From: Lantana camara
Taxonomy: Eukaryota; Streptophyta; Magnoliopsida; Lamiales; Verbenaceae
Direction of reading: 5' to 3'
Assembly (NCBI GenBank): GCA_037501455.1
Contig: CM074862.1
Coordinates: 55,645,501-55,709,500, forward strand
Length of the DNA stretch: 64,000 bases
Positions within the stretch are counted from its first letter, which is position 1; every line of letters starts with the position of its first letter. The position numbers and the translations under genes are program-made. Shown here in pieces: positions 34,060 to 43,248 of the stretch. The notes under the pieces were generated by a model, which did no database searches, was not told where the DNA came from, and was given only the letters and a program-made list of their open reading frames with translations.

Positions 34060-34470
34060 CGCCTCTCCTTTTCCCACTTTTAGTTTGCAGGTCTTTTGAG
34101 CACGAGCTAAGCGGAGAAGTGGGTCGTTCGAGTCTCACTTTTGGGTTTAGGTCGTACTAGGTGCATTACATTCATTTCGTCTTGTATTTAATGAATTAAT
34201 CATATTATGAATTTTGTTTTGAGATATGAATTGTTGTGATATGTAAATTCGATCTTTTGATATATATGTTAATTTTGGGAATTTTTATATTACTAGAACT
34301 CATTGTTTCCGCTATTTGTTTTATTTATCGCGCGCTTTGAGTTTGATTTAGCTCCGCCTAGCCTAGTGGGTGTGTGGTCTCCCGTTCGCTTAGACTTGGG
34401 CTCGTGTATGGACTTCCCATTTCATATGCGGGTTCGGGTTTAAGTGCGGGAGATGTGGTGGCCCGCTACA

Positions 34471-34826
34471 GAGTCGGACCGACTGCTTATAGATTGGATT
34501 TGCCTGTAGGTCTAACAGGAATCCACAACGTATTTCATGTATCTTAGCTTCGCAAGTGTTTCTCAGATGAGACAAAGGTTGTGCCGATAGAAGAGATACC
34601 GTTGGAACCGGATTTGACTTATGTTTTGAAGCTCGCTAAGATTCTAGATAGGAAGTTTCAAGAGCTGAGGAATAGGAAAATTCCTTTGGTTAAACTCCTT
34701 TGGAAGGGACATGGGACAGAAGAGGCAACCTGGGAGACAGAAGAGAAAATGCAGAAGCATCACCCTGAGTTGTTTGCAGTTACAGCGGAAGAATCTAGGG
34801 ACAGATTCTCTTTAAGGAGGGGTGAT
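34471..34826 (+). pseudogene. End of pol of element B: integrase tail and chromodomain
   Basis: The first 25 codons (VGPTAYRLDLP, GIHNVFHVS) are the C-terminal integrase region of chromoviruses; a TAG at 34545-34547 follows HVS, where relatives usually have Met. Then comes a chromodomain-like module (AKILDRKFQELRNRKIPLVK, LLWKGHGTEEATWETEE, HHPELF) that in this family directs integration to heterochromatin. The frame runs on past the PPT into the LTR. Upstream pol is removed by the insertion of A. The plant chromovirus chromodomain group is recognised from motifs; histone-binding ability is not inferred. Confidence 0.85.
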
Positions 34827-35893
34827 TGTAACAGCCCAAAACAGGGCCTGGATGAAAACAGTAAGTTAAGGGCATTGGTAAAGCGTTTATAGACCGTGAT
34901 CCAACTTTTTGAATCATCATGCATTGCATTCTTACATGAACTTTGTGCTCGTATATGATCTGACATGTTTTAAGGGGGAATTCTTGACCTTTGATACAGT
35001 TTACTATTCATAACCCGAGCCTACCTTGTTCATATTGTTACTCGAACCCTAGAGGTTCATCACACATGTTTCCCTATCGTTTGAACTTGTTTCCCGAGCT
35101 CAGAGAGTCTTTCTTGAACCAAAAGGGTACTTTTGGAACTTACCGACGAAAGTTACTATTCATCTGAAAATGAGCTTTTGATTCTGATACCTTTCCTACC
35201 CAAGTTTACAGTCGATCCTTGATTCGAGACGAGTCTTTTGATATCATTCTTGGCTTGGAAATCTATTCTGGAACTTTGTTTTATTGAAAATGTTTTTGAA
35301 AACCCTAGTTCACTATTCCTTCTACGAACGGTTTTCATTCGGAAAATGTTTTCTCTTCGGATTTGCACTACTTGAGCTATTTCAAGATTTTTGAAATGTT
35401 TTACAACTCTTGATTCAAACCCTAGCTTGAAATTTTGAAGCGTACGTTCGTACGTGAGGATTCACTATTCACTCTACGTTTTCAACTTTTTAACGGTAAA
35501 ACGTTTTATAGTCGATATTGGATTGAAAACGCTTCTCGATTTATTTCTTGAATTTTGGAAACAATCCAGACTTGAAAATCATTCTAGAAAGTCGATTTTC
35601 ACTCGTGTTGAGTTTCGAGCTCAAAACTTTTATTCACTAAAACTAATGTATCTTTCAAACGGTAAATCCGATTTCGACGAATGAATATGCGTTTCGAAGC
35701 TAATTTTTCCCCGAACGGAATGGTTATACTTCCAGCCACTTATCCTCGAGTCTTGGCCACGAAATTACTGAAATACCCCCTAGCAGTCCCAAATTTGGTT
35801 CATAATTGATGAAGCTTCCAAGAGAAGCTATACACTTTTGCTCTCATACCCTTACCTCAAGTTTATTTCCAATGTGAGGGGCTTCCCAACACC

Positions 35894-35901
35894 TATAAAT
35901 A
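35894..35901 (+). promoter_or_regulatory. TATA box in the LTR of B
   Basis: TATAAATA, about 1.07 kb into the LTR, followed by a pyrimidine-rich CTTCTCTCCCTCTCCCC stretch (about 35955) suited to a start region. Confidence 0.55.
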
Positions 35902-36704
35902 CCCCTCTCATGGCATTTGAATCCTTGCTCAAATGTTGTGTTAACAACACCCTTTCTTCTCTCCCTCTCCCCTTCTTTGTCGTGAGGCTCCCCCTTTTGA
36001 GTCTAGGTTAGTTGTTTTATTTTTATACTTTAGTTTATGTTATGTTTTAGTTTAGTTTATGTTTTTATGTTATGGTATGTTTATATTATGTTTAGGTTGG
36101 GTCTTAGGGTCTTCCCTAAGTCATATAGGATTTTATTTTATGCATTTATTATATAGTTTTCATGATATGTTTGAATGTATGTTTATATGTTTTAATTGTT
36201 TAGTATATGCTTGAATATGTTATGAATTGCTCTAGTATATGCTATGATCATCTGATATGATTGTTATATTATAAGAATTGATGCATGATTATGGAATTTG
36301 AATTAGGTTCATGCATGCTAGCTAATGGAATAGTGATTTACAATTTATTATGTCACAACTTGTTACATGTTGTATTGAATTAAATTGTTACATGTTACAT
36401 GCCTAAAGGTTCATGATATGATATGATATATGTTGTGACATGTTGTCACATTGTTATATGATTCTTGAATTATGAATTGAGCTTATGATATGATATGGAT
36501 TAATGGATTAAAGCCTTGATCATATGTTATACACTTTAATAGTGTCACATGTTATAACCTAAGATAGAATAGTGTTTCATAACTTGATCTTATGCCTTAA
36601 TTAGATCTCTTAACCATAGGTTATACCTTTAACCTAGATCACACTTGATTATATTAACATGAACTTGAAACTATAGGTTATAATCAAGATCATAATTTAA
36701 TTAG

Positions 36705-36788
36705 GGTGTGTGTGTGTGTGCATGCCGTGTGTGTGTGTGTGTACGTGCATGGTGTGTGTATATACCGTGTGTGTGGGTGTGTGTGTAT
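36705..36788. repeat. Interrupted (GT)n microsatellite
   Basis: GT runs broken by GCATGCC and GTACGTGCATG words. Confidence 0.9.
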
Positions 36789-36824
36789 AGTAAGGGTTTG
36801 ACCGGACCCTTTGACCCGACATGT

Positions 36825-36898
36825 TAATAGTAACCTGTGAATAGTACTCGTGAATAGTAATCTTTAATAGTACTTTTGAATAGTCCTTTTGAATAGTA
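36825..36898. repeat. Short AATAGT repeats
   Basis: AATAGT recurs six times at 13-15-bp spacing, mostly in a TGAATAGTA context. Confidence 0.75.
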
Positions 36899-37563
36899 AA
36901 AATGAAATAAAACTTGTGCTTTCCTAATAGACATTTGCACCTAGGGTTTCCATATCCAGGGTCTAAAATGTGTTTTCAAAATGAGTTTTCTTTCGTGGAC
37001 TTCTTTTATAACTTAAGGTTTGCGATAGGATTCATAATTTGACTAAAGCTTACTCGGTTATAGTAAGATCATAGTCTCATGTTGAGAGTAACTCACTTTA
37101 ACGTATTCCTTTGTGTGTTACCTTTCTTGAATACCTTAAATGGTATTACTCTCTTGTGTTACATGTTCTTTACATGTTCCTTGTTCATTGTTTCATGCAT
37201 TTCATATGCATCTTGGTTAGTAGTGGGTCTTAGTTCTTAAGCTCACTCTAGTACACCACCTACAGGAGTTAAAGTTGAGCACTGGGATCCCCAGGGCACC
37301 GCGTAATCTGTCTACCTACCTTTTGTTACTAATAGGTGAGGTTTATAAATGTTTTCCAACTGGAACAACGATTGTACTATCGTATCATATGTTTTGAAAT
37401 TCAAAGCTAAACCTCGTTTTGAACTATCCCTTTTATCGGGACATTCTTTTGAAAGGATCATTCATACTTTAATAGTATACCTTGATCTACAGCACATGTT
37501 TTCCAAAGTTTTACATTCTTGTTCAAAGACAGTTACATGATCTGCATATATTTTCAAAGTACA

Positions 37564-37627
37564 GTTTTACAGACAGAATCATATGTTTTACAGACAGCAT
37601 CATATGTTTACAGACAGTTTCACATGT
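37564..37627. repeat. 20-21-bp tandem repeat with ACAGACAG
   Basis: Three units (ACAGACAG at 37569, 37590 and 37610) separated by ATCATATGTTT-like spacers. Confidence 0.8.
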
Positions 37628-37940
37628 TATTGTTAGCATACTGGAGTGGTACTCTGGTCACTGCTAATTCTGAAATGCAAGCATACAGTTTACAGTTTGG
37701 GCCCGGCGGTTATGTGTGGAGGTGATGTTCGGGAGGTGTGCGCCAACGACATCACCAATACCGGCCGCCACAATTAGACAATTGACACCGACTTTTAACA
37801 GGAGGTTTGTTAAGTCAGGACAATCTGTCTGGGAACGGACAGCAAATCTGTTCCCATTACATGTTTACAGGTCGCCTAGGGCTAGCTACCGGAAGTGACA
37901 ACCGGTGGAGGATGGTGTATGTTTGTATGTGTTAGTGGGG

Positions 37941-38010
37941 TATTGTTGACCTTGGTCTGATACTCTACTGTGTGTGGAGTTATTGTTGACCTCGGTCCGA
38001 TACTCTACGA
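37941..38010. repeat. 40-bp tandem duplication
   Basis: TATTGTTGACCTTGGTCTGA at 37941 is repeated with three changes at 37981; the second copy is partial. Confidence 0.8.
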
Positions 38011-38335
38011 AATCATGTTTTTCTGGAGTAAGGATGGAGAAGCCTAGCTTGCGGGCAAAATTCTGTTTCATAAAAGATGGTTCATATTTGGAAAAGTTCA
38101 CTTTACCCTTATCCCGTTTTATGAAAGAACTATGAACCATCTATAGCATATGTGTGCGCGTGTGATAGCATTCATGAAATTGTTTTAAAACGTGCATACT
38201 TTTACAGCATTGCATTCAAACAGTTTTATCAATCGAACTTGTTTCAAGTTCTTCTTTAAAACATTGCATTTAACAGTTCTGAATTTTACTTCAAATTCTT
38301 TATCACTCAGTACTTTCTTTTAAGTATTCCCTCAC

Positions 38336-38352
38336 TTAGTCCTTTTGACTAA
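38336..38352 (+). promoter_or_regulatory. LTR hairpin TTAGTC/GACTAA (B)
   Basis: Six-base arms with a 5-base loop, preceded by CCTCAC as in A, where the arms are TCAGTC/GACTGA. Both arms differ from A in a complementary way. Confidence 0.55.
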
Positions 38353-39006
38353 TACCTCTCCCGTTTTCTTGCCTCGTGGTTTCAGGTCTTGCAGCCGCAG
38401 TCTGGAGGTATCTTGAAGCTCTAGATTGTCATTTTGTTTCAGTCAGGACTTAGTATTACTTCTTTTTGTGTCCTACATATGTTTTATGGCTGCATTACTT
38501 TATGTTTCTGAATACTTGAGTATCTTTGTTATACTCTTTCTGCTACTTTGCTATCGATATTTTGAACTCAGCTATATCGGTACTTATTTGTGAATATGTT
38601 ACATGTTTTGATATGCCGAGTCTCTCTTACACGATCGATATGTTCTTGCTTGTTACATGCCATCACGCACATGTTTTGAAAAGTTTTAAAATACTCTGAT
38701 TTTCCGCTGCATAGCCACGTCGTTATACATGTATAGTTCTGAGATAGACAGCCGTTCGCTGGAGTATTTCTTGAGTGATGGCTCACACCATTACTTGAGA
38801 GGTGCTTCAGTGCGGGGGTTGAGACCCCGCTCTCCTCTTGTTCCAGTACAGGTGGGGGCGTTACAGAGGGTCTAACCCGCCTAACTTAATGGAGTTTTGT
38901 TTGTCTCCCGTTCGCTTGTGCTTGGTGCATGTGCGGATTCTCCGCTTCGTTACACGTGTCAGACTCTAGTATGGGGGATGTGGTGCCCACCGCTTGGGGT
39001 GCTACA

Positions 39007-39266
39007 GGTTGGGGGGGGGGGCTGGGATTTTTTTCTTTTTCTTTCTTTTTTCCTTTTGATTTTTTTGTGTTTTGATTTTAATTAAAATTTCATTAATAAT
39101 ATATTATGTAATATATAATTTTTATGAATACAATTATTAGAAATATATTATATTTTTATCAAAATATAAAATATATATTATACACAATATAAATAAAATG
39201 TATTGATTCTTAATTATATACAAAAATTATAATTTTAAATTTTTTAACTTAATTAAAACATAAAGG
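39007..39266. other. AT-rich spacer between B and the solo LTR M
   Basis: It begins with a 13-G run (about 39010-39022), then poly-pyrimidine and very AT-rich sequence. No gene or repeat family is recognised; it may be original host DNA at the B insertion. Confidence 0.5.
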
Positions 39267-39271
39267 TATTC
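39267..39271. other. Target-site duplication of M, left copy (TATTC)
   Basis: TATTC recurs at 42363-42367 directly after the LTR. Confidence 0.93.
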
Positions 39272-39737
39272 TGTAACGCCCGAGCGTGAGACGTCACATC
39301 CCCCGCACCATGACCCGACCCGTATACGAAATGAATTTCCATACACGTGCCGAATCATAGCGAACGGAGACATACACACGCGTTAAGCCAGGAGGGACTA
39401 GCCTAAAACTTAAACCCCAACAACAATCGAAGTAACAACAGAGCAATAGAAAAGCGGAAGCAATCATTCAAATACTATATACTGAGCTAGATGCTCTAGG
39501 TACCAACATGTATTCCTATATATATATATTGAGCTATACGCTCTATGTACCAATATATCATGTAAAATACGTATAGGTACCAATTACAAGTACGCTCCTT
39601 ACATACAAAATCCAAAATGAACAAAATGTAATCGTATGCGTGTAAAGGAAAGGCTAGACACGATGCAAGACTCTCCCTGACTGGTATCCCGCCTAGCATC
39701 CCCCTTCCTGCAAAAACAACTGAAACAACTCCGGGTT

Positions 39738-39754
39738 CAGTCTTAGACAGACTG
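39738..39754 (-). promoter_or_regulatory. LTR hairpin CAGTCT/AGACTG (M)
   Basis: Six-base arms around TAGAC. On the plus strand it is followed by GGTGGGTATAAAAAG, a TATA-like word pointing antisense to the LTR; the same arrangement occurs in H. Confidence 0.5.
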
Positions 39755-40866
39755 GTGGGTATAAAAAGATAGGCATAATAGCATAATATTGAGGAATTTA
39801 AACACGTACATGCAAGTTATAATCCTTACTCGAGGTTTAGAACCCTTTTTCCCCAAGTGGGTAAATAAGATACAACGAATAGGATTATAACCGTTCATTT
39901 CATTCATGAGGTCATTAATAGCCCGGCGAGAGGGCGTGCATTATCTCCAACCACCACCTCGTGTAATCCTTTAATCAATCATTCATTCGTTCATTCATTC
40001 ATACATTCATTCTTTCGTGCACATACATTTGATCATTCATTCAATCGTTCATATACTCCTTTTTCCTCCGGGTAGGGAACGGGTTTGCAAGGCCCGAACC
40101 CTCATTCATTAATGCTAGAGGGGTACATGAATCCCCAAAAGCGCGGGACCCCTTTCATTCACTAATCTCTTAGTGAAATCCAGGTTGCCGAAATTGTTGG
40201 AACTAGTATAAATGGATTCCCGTCAGCCCAAGCTTCCCCGGTTCACCACTACACTAAGTCCCGGGCCCTCATTCATTGTGATCATTCATTTCTCGCCAAA
40301 ACATTTGGTAGGACAATCAAGAAAAAGGCTTTCGTTCGAAAACATTTGTTCGTTAAAAACTTGGTATAAATACCTATGTAGGGTTTTGGCCAAAATCTTG
40401 CACATTAGGTGTTCGGGGTCATATTGTTAACTAATAGTAGAAAAACCCACCTGATAGATAAAAAGAACCCGACAAAGCTCTCACTGCCCGACCTCGTCAC
40501 CCACTGGATCAAGATCTGTGTGACAAAGGTAGTGTGAGACTCAATTATGACCACATTTGACACTCGGCTATGCAATATCATGTTAAGGAATGCTTAAAAT
40601 GCAATAATATGTTCAAATATGGTCATGAATATCATAGAATTCAATTAAACACATAATTCACCAAGTTTCGTTCATTATACGGTAAAACCGTATTCATTCC
40701 CGTTCATATCGTTCATACTTTCATACTTTCATTCGTATGGTCATCAATATCATAAATCAATCATAAAACATAACTTTAATATAATCACGTTACATATAAT
40801 CCACCATTACGAGTTATAAACGTAAAATAAACAATAAAAGAGGTTCCCCAAAGCTGCCACTTCAAA

Positions 40867-41085
40867 TGACACGGCTGTGTTGAGTTTTCAAAGGAATTGG
40901 ACACGGCCGTGTCCGAGGTTTAAAATCAAAAAAATTCAGAGTCGAGGGCTTGACACGGACGTGTTGAGTTTTCAAAGCATTTGGACATGGCCGTGTCCGA
41001 GGTTAAATTCAGAAAAAAATCAAAGTCGAGAGCCCAACACGGCCGTGTCCATTTTCAGTTCAAAGCTGACACGGCCGTGTCAGCT
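40867..41085. repeat. Palindrome cluster in solo LTR M
   Basis: Six ACACGGCCGTGT-type inverted repeats in 219 bp. Perfect ones are GGACACGG/CCGTGTCC at 40899-40914 and AGCTGACACGG/CCGTGTCAGCT at 41064-41085; others near 40867, 40951, 40983 and 41035 have one or two mismatches. The flanks between them partly repeat (GAGTTTTCAAAG). Confidence 0.82.
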
Positions 41086-42147
41086 CATCGTTTTCAAAGA
41101 GGAAACATAAGCTCTGTTTCTCGAGGGAAAAGCTTTGCAAAACAGGGGCCGCCATAAGGAAGCTCTTATACACTCTTAGACATGATCTCAAGCCATATAA
41201 TTCACATATATCATGTAATCCATTCATACTTACAAGAATTCATGCAAAAGATTGGCAAAAGATCACTCAACAACAAGCTTTCATCCATGGAAGCTTCAAG
41301 CTCCATTAATGGAAAATCATGTAATACATAACCAACACAAAATCTTAGCATCTAGAAATGATAAGGAAGCTACAAGCAACACATTCCATGCATCAACTAT
41401 CATCTAAAACCATTAAAATTCCAAGTTCAAGATCAAACCCCAAATCATGCTTTCATTCAAACCATATCAATTCCCCAACTTCTATCATGTTTCACTTAGA
41501 TGAACATATAGAGGAGAAGATGGAGATTTCAAATCACTTATTACCTTGGAAGAAGATTGGAAGATTGGTTAATCCTGAGCTCAAAGTTGGTTGATCAAAA
41601 CAAGGGTTTCTTGAAGCTTTCTCTCCTCTCCCTCTTGGAATGGTGATGATCGATGAACGAAGTGGAGCAAGAAGATAAGAATGCTGATATTTAGTGATTA
41701 AATGGGTAGAATACGGGTCGGTTCAATTCCGGTTCGTTTAGTAAACGGTTCAAACAATTATAGGGTCGAGGTTGTGGAAAAGTTCGTTGTCGAAGGTTCA
41801 AACGGTATCGAAAAAGTATAAGGTCAAGTTTAATGGATAGGTAACGTCGAAACAAGTTCAACGCCGGTTACGGATCTCGATTTCGAGGTCCGGAGCTCAC
41901 GATATCGCGAAAACCGTTCAGGGTTGCCTATATACAAATAGGTCCCTAAACTTTCAAAAAGTGGCAATTAAGCCCAAACTCAATTTCCAATTGAGTCCAA
42001 AACATTCAAATAAGTTACAATCAAGTCCACGATTACACGAAATAGATAATTTCATTCAATGATCACCGGATCCATGAAAGTCACAATCTCACAATTTCAT
42101 TCATATGTTCATAACTCAAATTAGAATTCATATAAAATTTAAGCAGT

Positions 42148-42353
42148 TAAATCAAATTAGAAACAAATTCAATTAGTAAAACAAGATATAAACTCATATA
42201 ATTAAATGTAATTGCGCACGTAACTCTTACCTGCACGTGTGAAAACGCGGTAAATCAAACTAGAAACAAATTCAATTAGTAAAACAAGATATAAACTCAT
42301 ATAATTAAATGTAATTGCGCACGTAACTCTTACCTGCACGTGTGAAAACACGG
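42148..42353. repeat. 103-bp tandem duplication at the edge of LTR M
   Basis: Copies 42148-42250 and 42251-42353 differ by only two or so bases. The duplicated unit includes the sequence next to the LTR terminus (CACGTGTGAAAACGCGG), so M carries an almost doubled end. Confidence 0.92.
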
Positions 42354-42362
42354 GGCGTTACA

Positions 42363-42367
42363 TATTC
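42363..42367. other. Target-site duplication of M, right copy (TATTC)
   Basis: Matches 39267-39271. Confidence 0.93.
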
Positions 42368-43248
42368 ATAATAATTCCTAAAATCTGTAAAAATTGCAAT
42401 TTGTATATTTTTATATAAGAGAATATATATCCAAAGACTAATTTACAAATATATACAATAAAAAATAAGGTTTATTAATTATATACACAAATTATTAATA
42501 CTTATTTTTTAATATAATGTAATTTAAAAAATACGCTACAATATTACAAATACATTTCTAATTATTGTACTTTCTAACGAAACAAACCCTCACTTTTATT
42601 CATATTACAAAACAGTCCCCAAAAATATTTTGATTATTTTATAAATAATAAAATAATACGAAGGGTATTTGTAGACTTACAGTGGAATGGAGGACCTCGA
42701 ATGGAATGTAACGAAGAGGGACTAATATGTAATTTCCCAAAGTGTAGTCCTGATTTGTAATTTTTTCTATTATGAGAGAAATTTAATTTGCTATGTCCAA
42801 AGATAAAAAATAAAATAAAAAAATACCAAGACCTATTTGAGATATTTTTCAGAAAATTGAAGTTAATGGATTAGCGTTACTTGTATTGTATACTGACAGA
42901 TATGTTTATTAAACATTTAAGTATTGAAAATTTAAGTTTTTGGAGAGCGACGAGGCGAGCACTCACCCAACATGGGCAATTGACCGAGCCAAATGGTCTG
43001 CCTTCATACATACGATAAAGCAAGAAAACAAAAGATCAACAAAGAGAAAAGATCCCATTGCTTCTATTTCATACCCGAACCATTGCGCAATATTTTCTCT
43101 CCCAATCCAAACGCAATCAGTTTTTCTTCCCACAAATCACGGAGTTAGATCATAGATGACAACCCTTTTCTTTTTTCGTCCTGTTTTGATGAAATTGGAT
43201 TGAAATTTTTGGAAAAAAAAAATAATAAAAAAGAAATAAAAATACAGA
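42368..43248 (+). promoter_or_regulatory. Upstream region and 5' UTR of the PP1 gene
   Basis: AT-rich single-copy-looking DNA between the solo LTR and the start codon. The last 310 bp become richer in CT and purine words (from about 42935) and likely hold the 5' UTR; an A-rich stretch lies just before the ATG. I cannot place a TATA box or start site with confidence. Confidence 0.45.

Larger units (their letters stand above)
8250..34470 (+). mobile_element. Element A: chromovirus-like gag-only LTR retrotransposon, interrupted three times
   Basis: Visible parts in order are 5' LTR (8250-10080 and 20052-20918), PBS (20927), gag (21118-21751 and 29767-30269), PPT (about 30628) and 3' LTR (30642-34470). 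Copia element C sits in the 5' LTR, Athila-like F in gag, and the LTR of D near the left end of the 5' LTR. Without F, the internal region is only about 1.7 kb and encodes gag alone: no protease, RT, RNase H or integrase is seen, although the PPT and 3' LTR are intact. That structure is a non-autonomous TR-GAG type element. It was itself inserted in the pol of B; the first 1.2 kb of its 5' LTR is outside the window. Confidence 0.82.
30642..34470 (+). repeat. 3' LTR of A (3829 bp)
   Basis: TGTGACACCCCG...GCCCGCTACA. A TATA-like TATTTATAAC lies at about 31246. The LTR contains the TA microsatellite (32415-32443), CCTCGAGG repeats (33606-33719) and the hairpin TCAGTC/GACTGA (34041-34059). The pol tail of B follows directly at 34471, so A landed inside B; B's matching upstream sequence and the TSD partner are off-window. 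Confidence 0.92.
34827..39006 (+). repeat. 3' LTR of element B (about 4180 bp)
   Basis: It starts TGTAACAGCCC just after a purine-rich AAGGAGGGG tract and most likely ends GGGGTGCTACA at 39006, the typical end for this superfamily, preceded by GGGGGATGTGGTGCCC. A second possible end, GGGGCGTTACA at 38864, has the form of an LTR start read backwards and may mark a junction. The LTR contains several small tandem arrays. The 5' LTR is off-window. Confidence 0.75.
39272..42362 (-). repeat. Solo LTR M (3091 bp), chromovirus type
   Basis: A single LTR (plus-strand borders TGTAACGCCCG and GGGGCGTTACA) with a perfect 5-bp TSD on both sides, no internal region and no second LTR: the product of recombination between the two LTRs of one insertion. 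It shares the GC-rich block (about 40065-40270), the hairpin (39738-39754) and a palindrome cluster with related LTRs. It ends 886 bp before the start codon of the PP1 gene. Confidence 0.92.

Noticed and set aside
42940..43155. Small upstream frame before the PP1 start codon
   Set aside because: It begins without a clear ATG and has no known domain; it lies in the probable 5' UTR and is likely chance.
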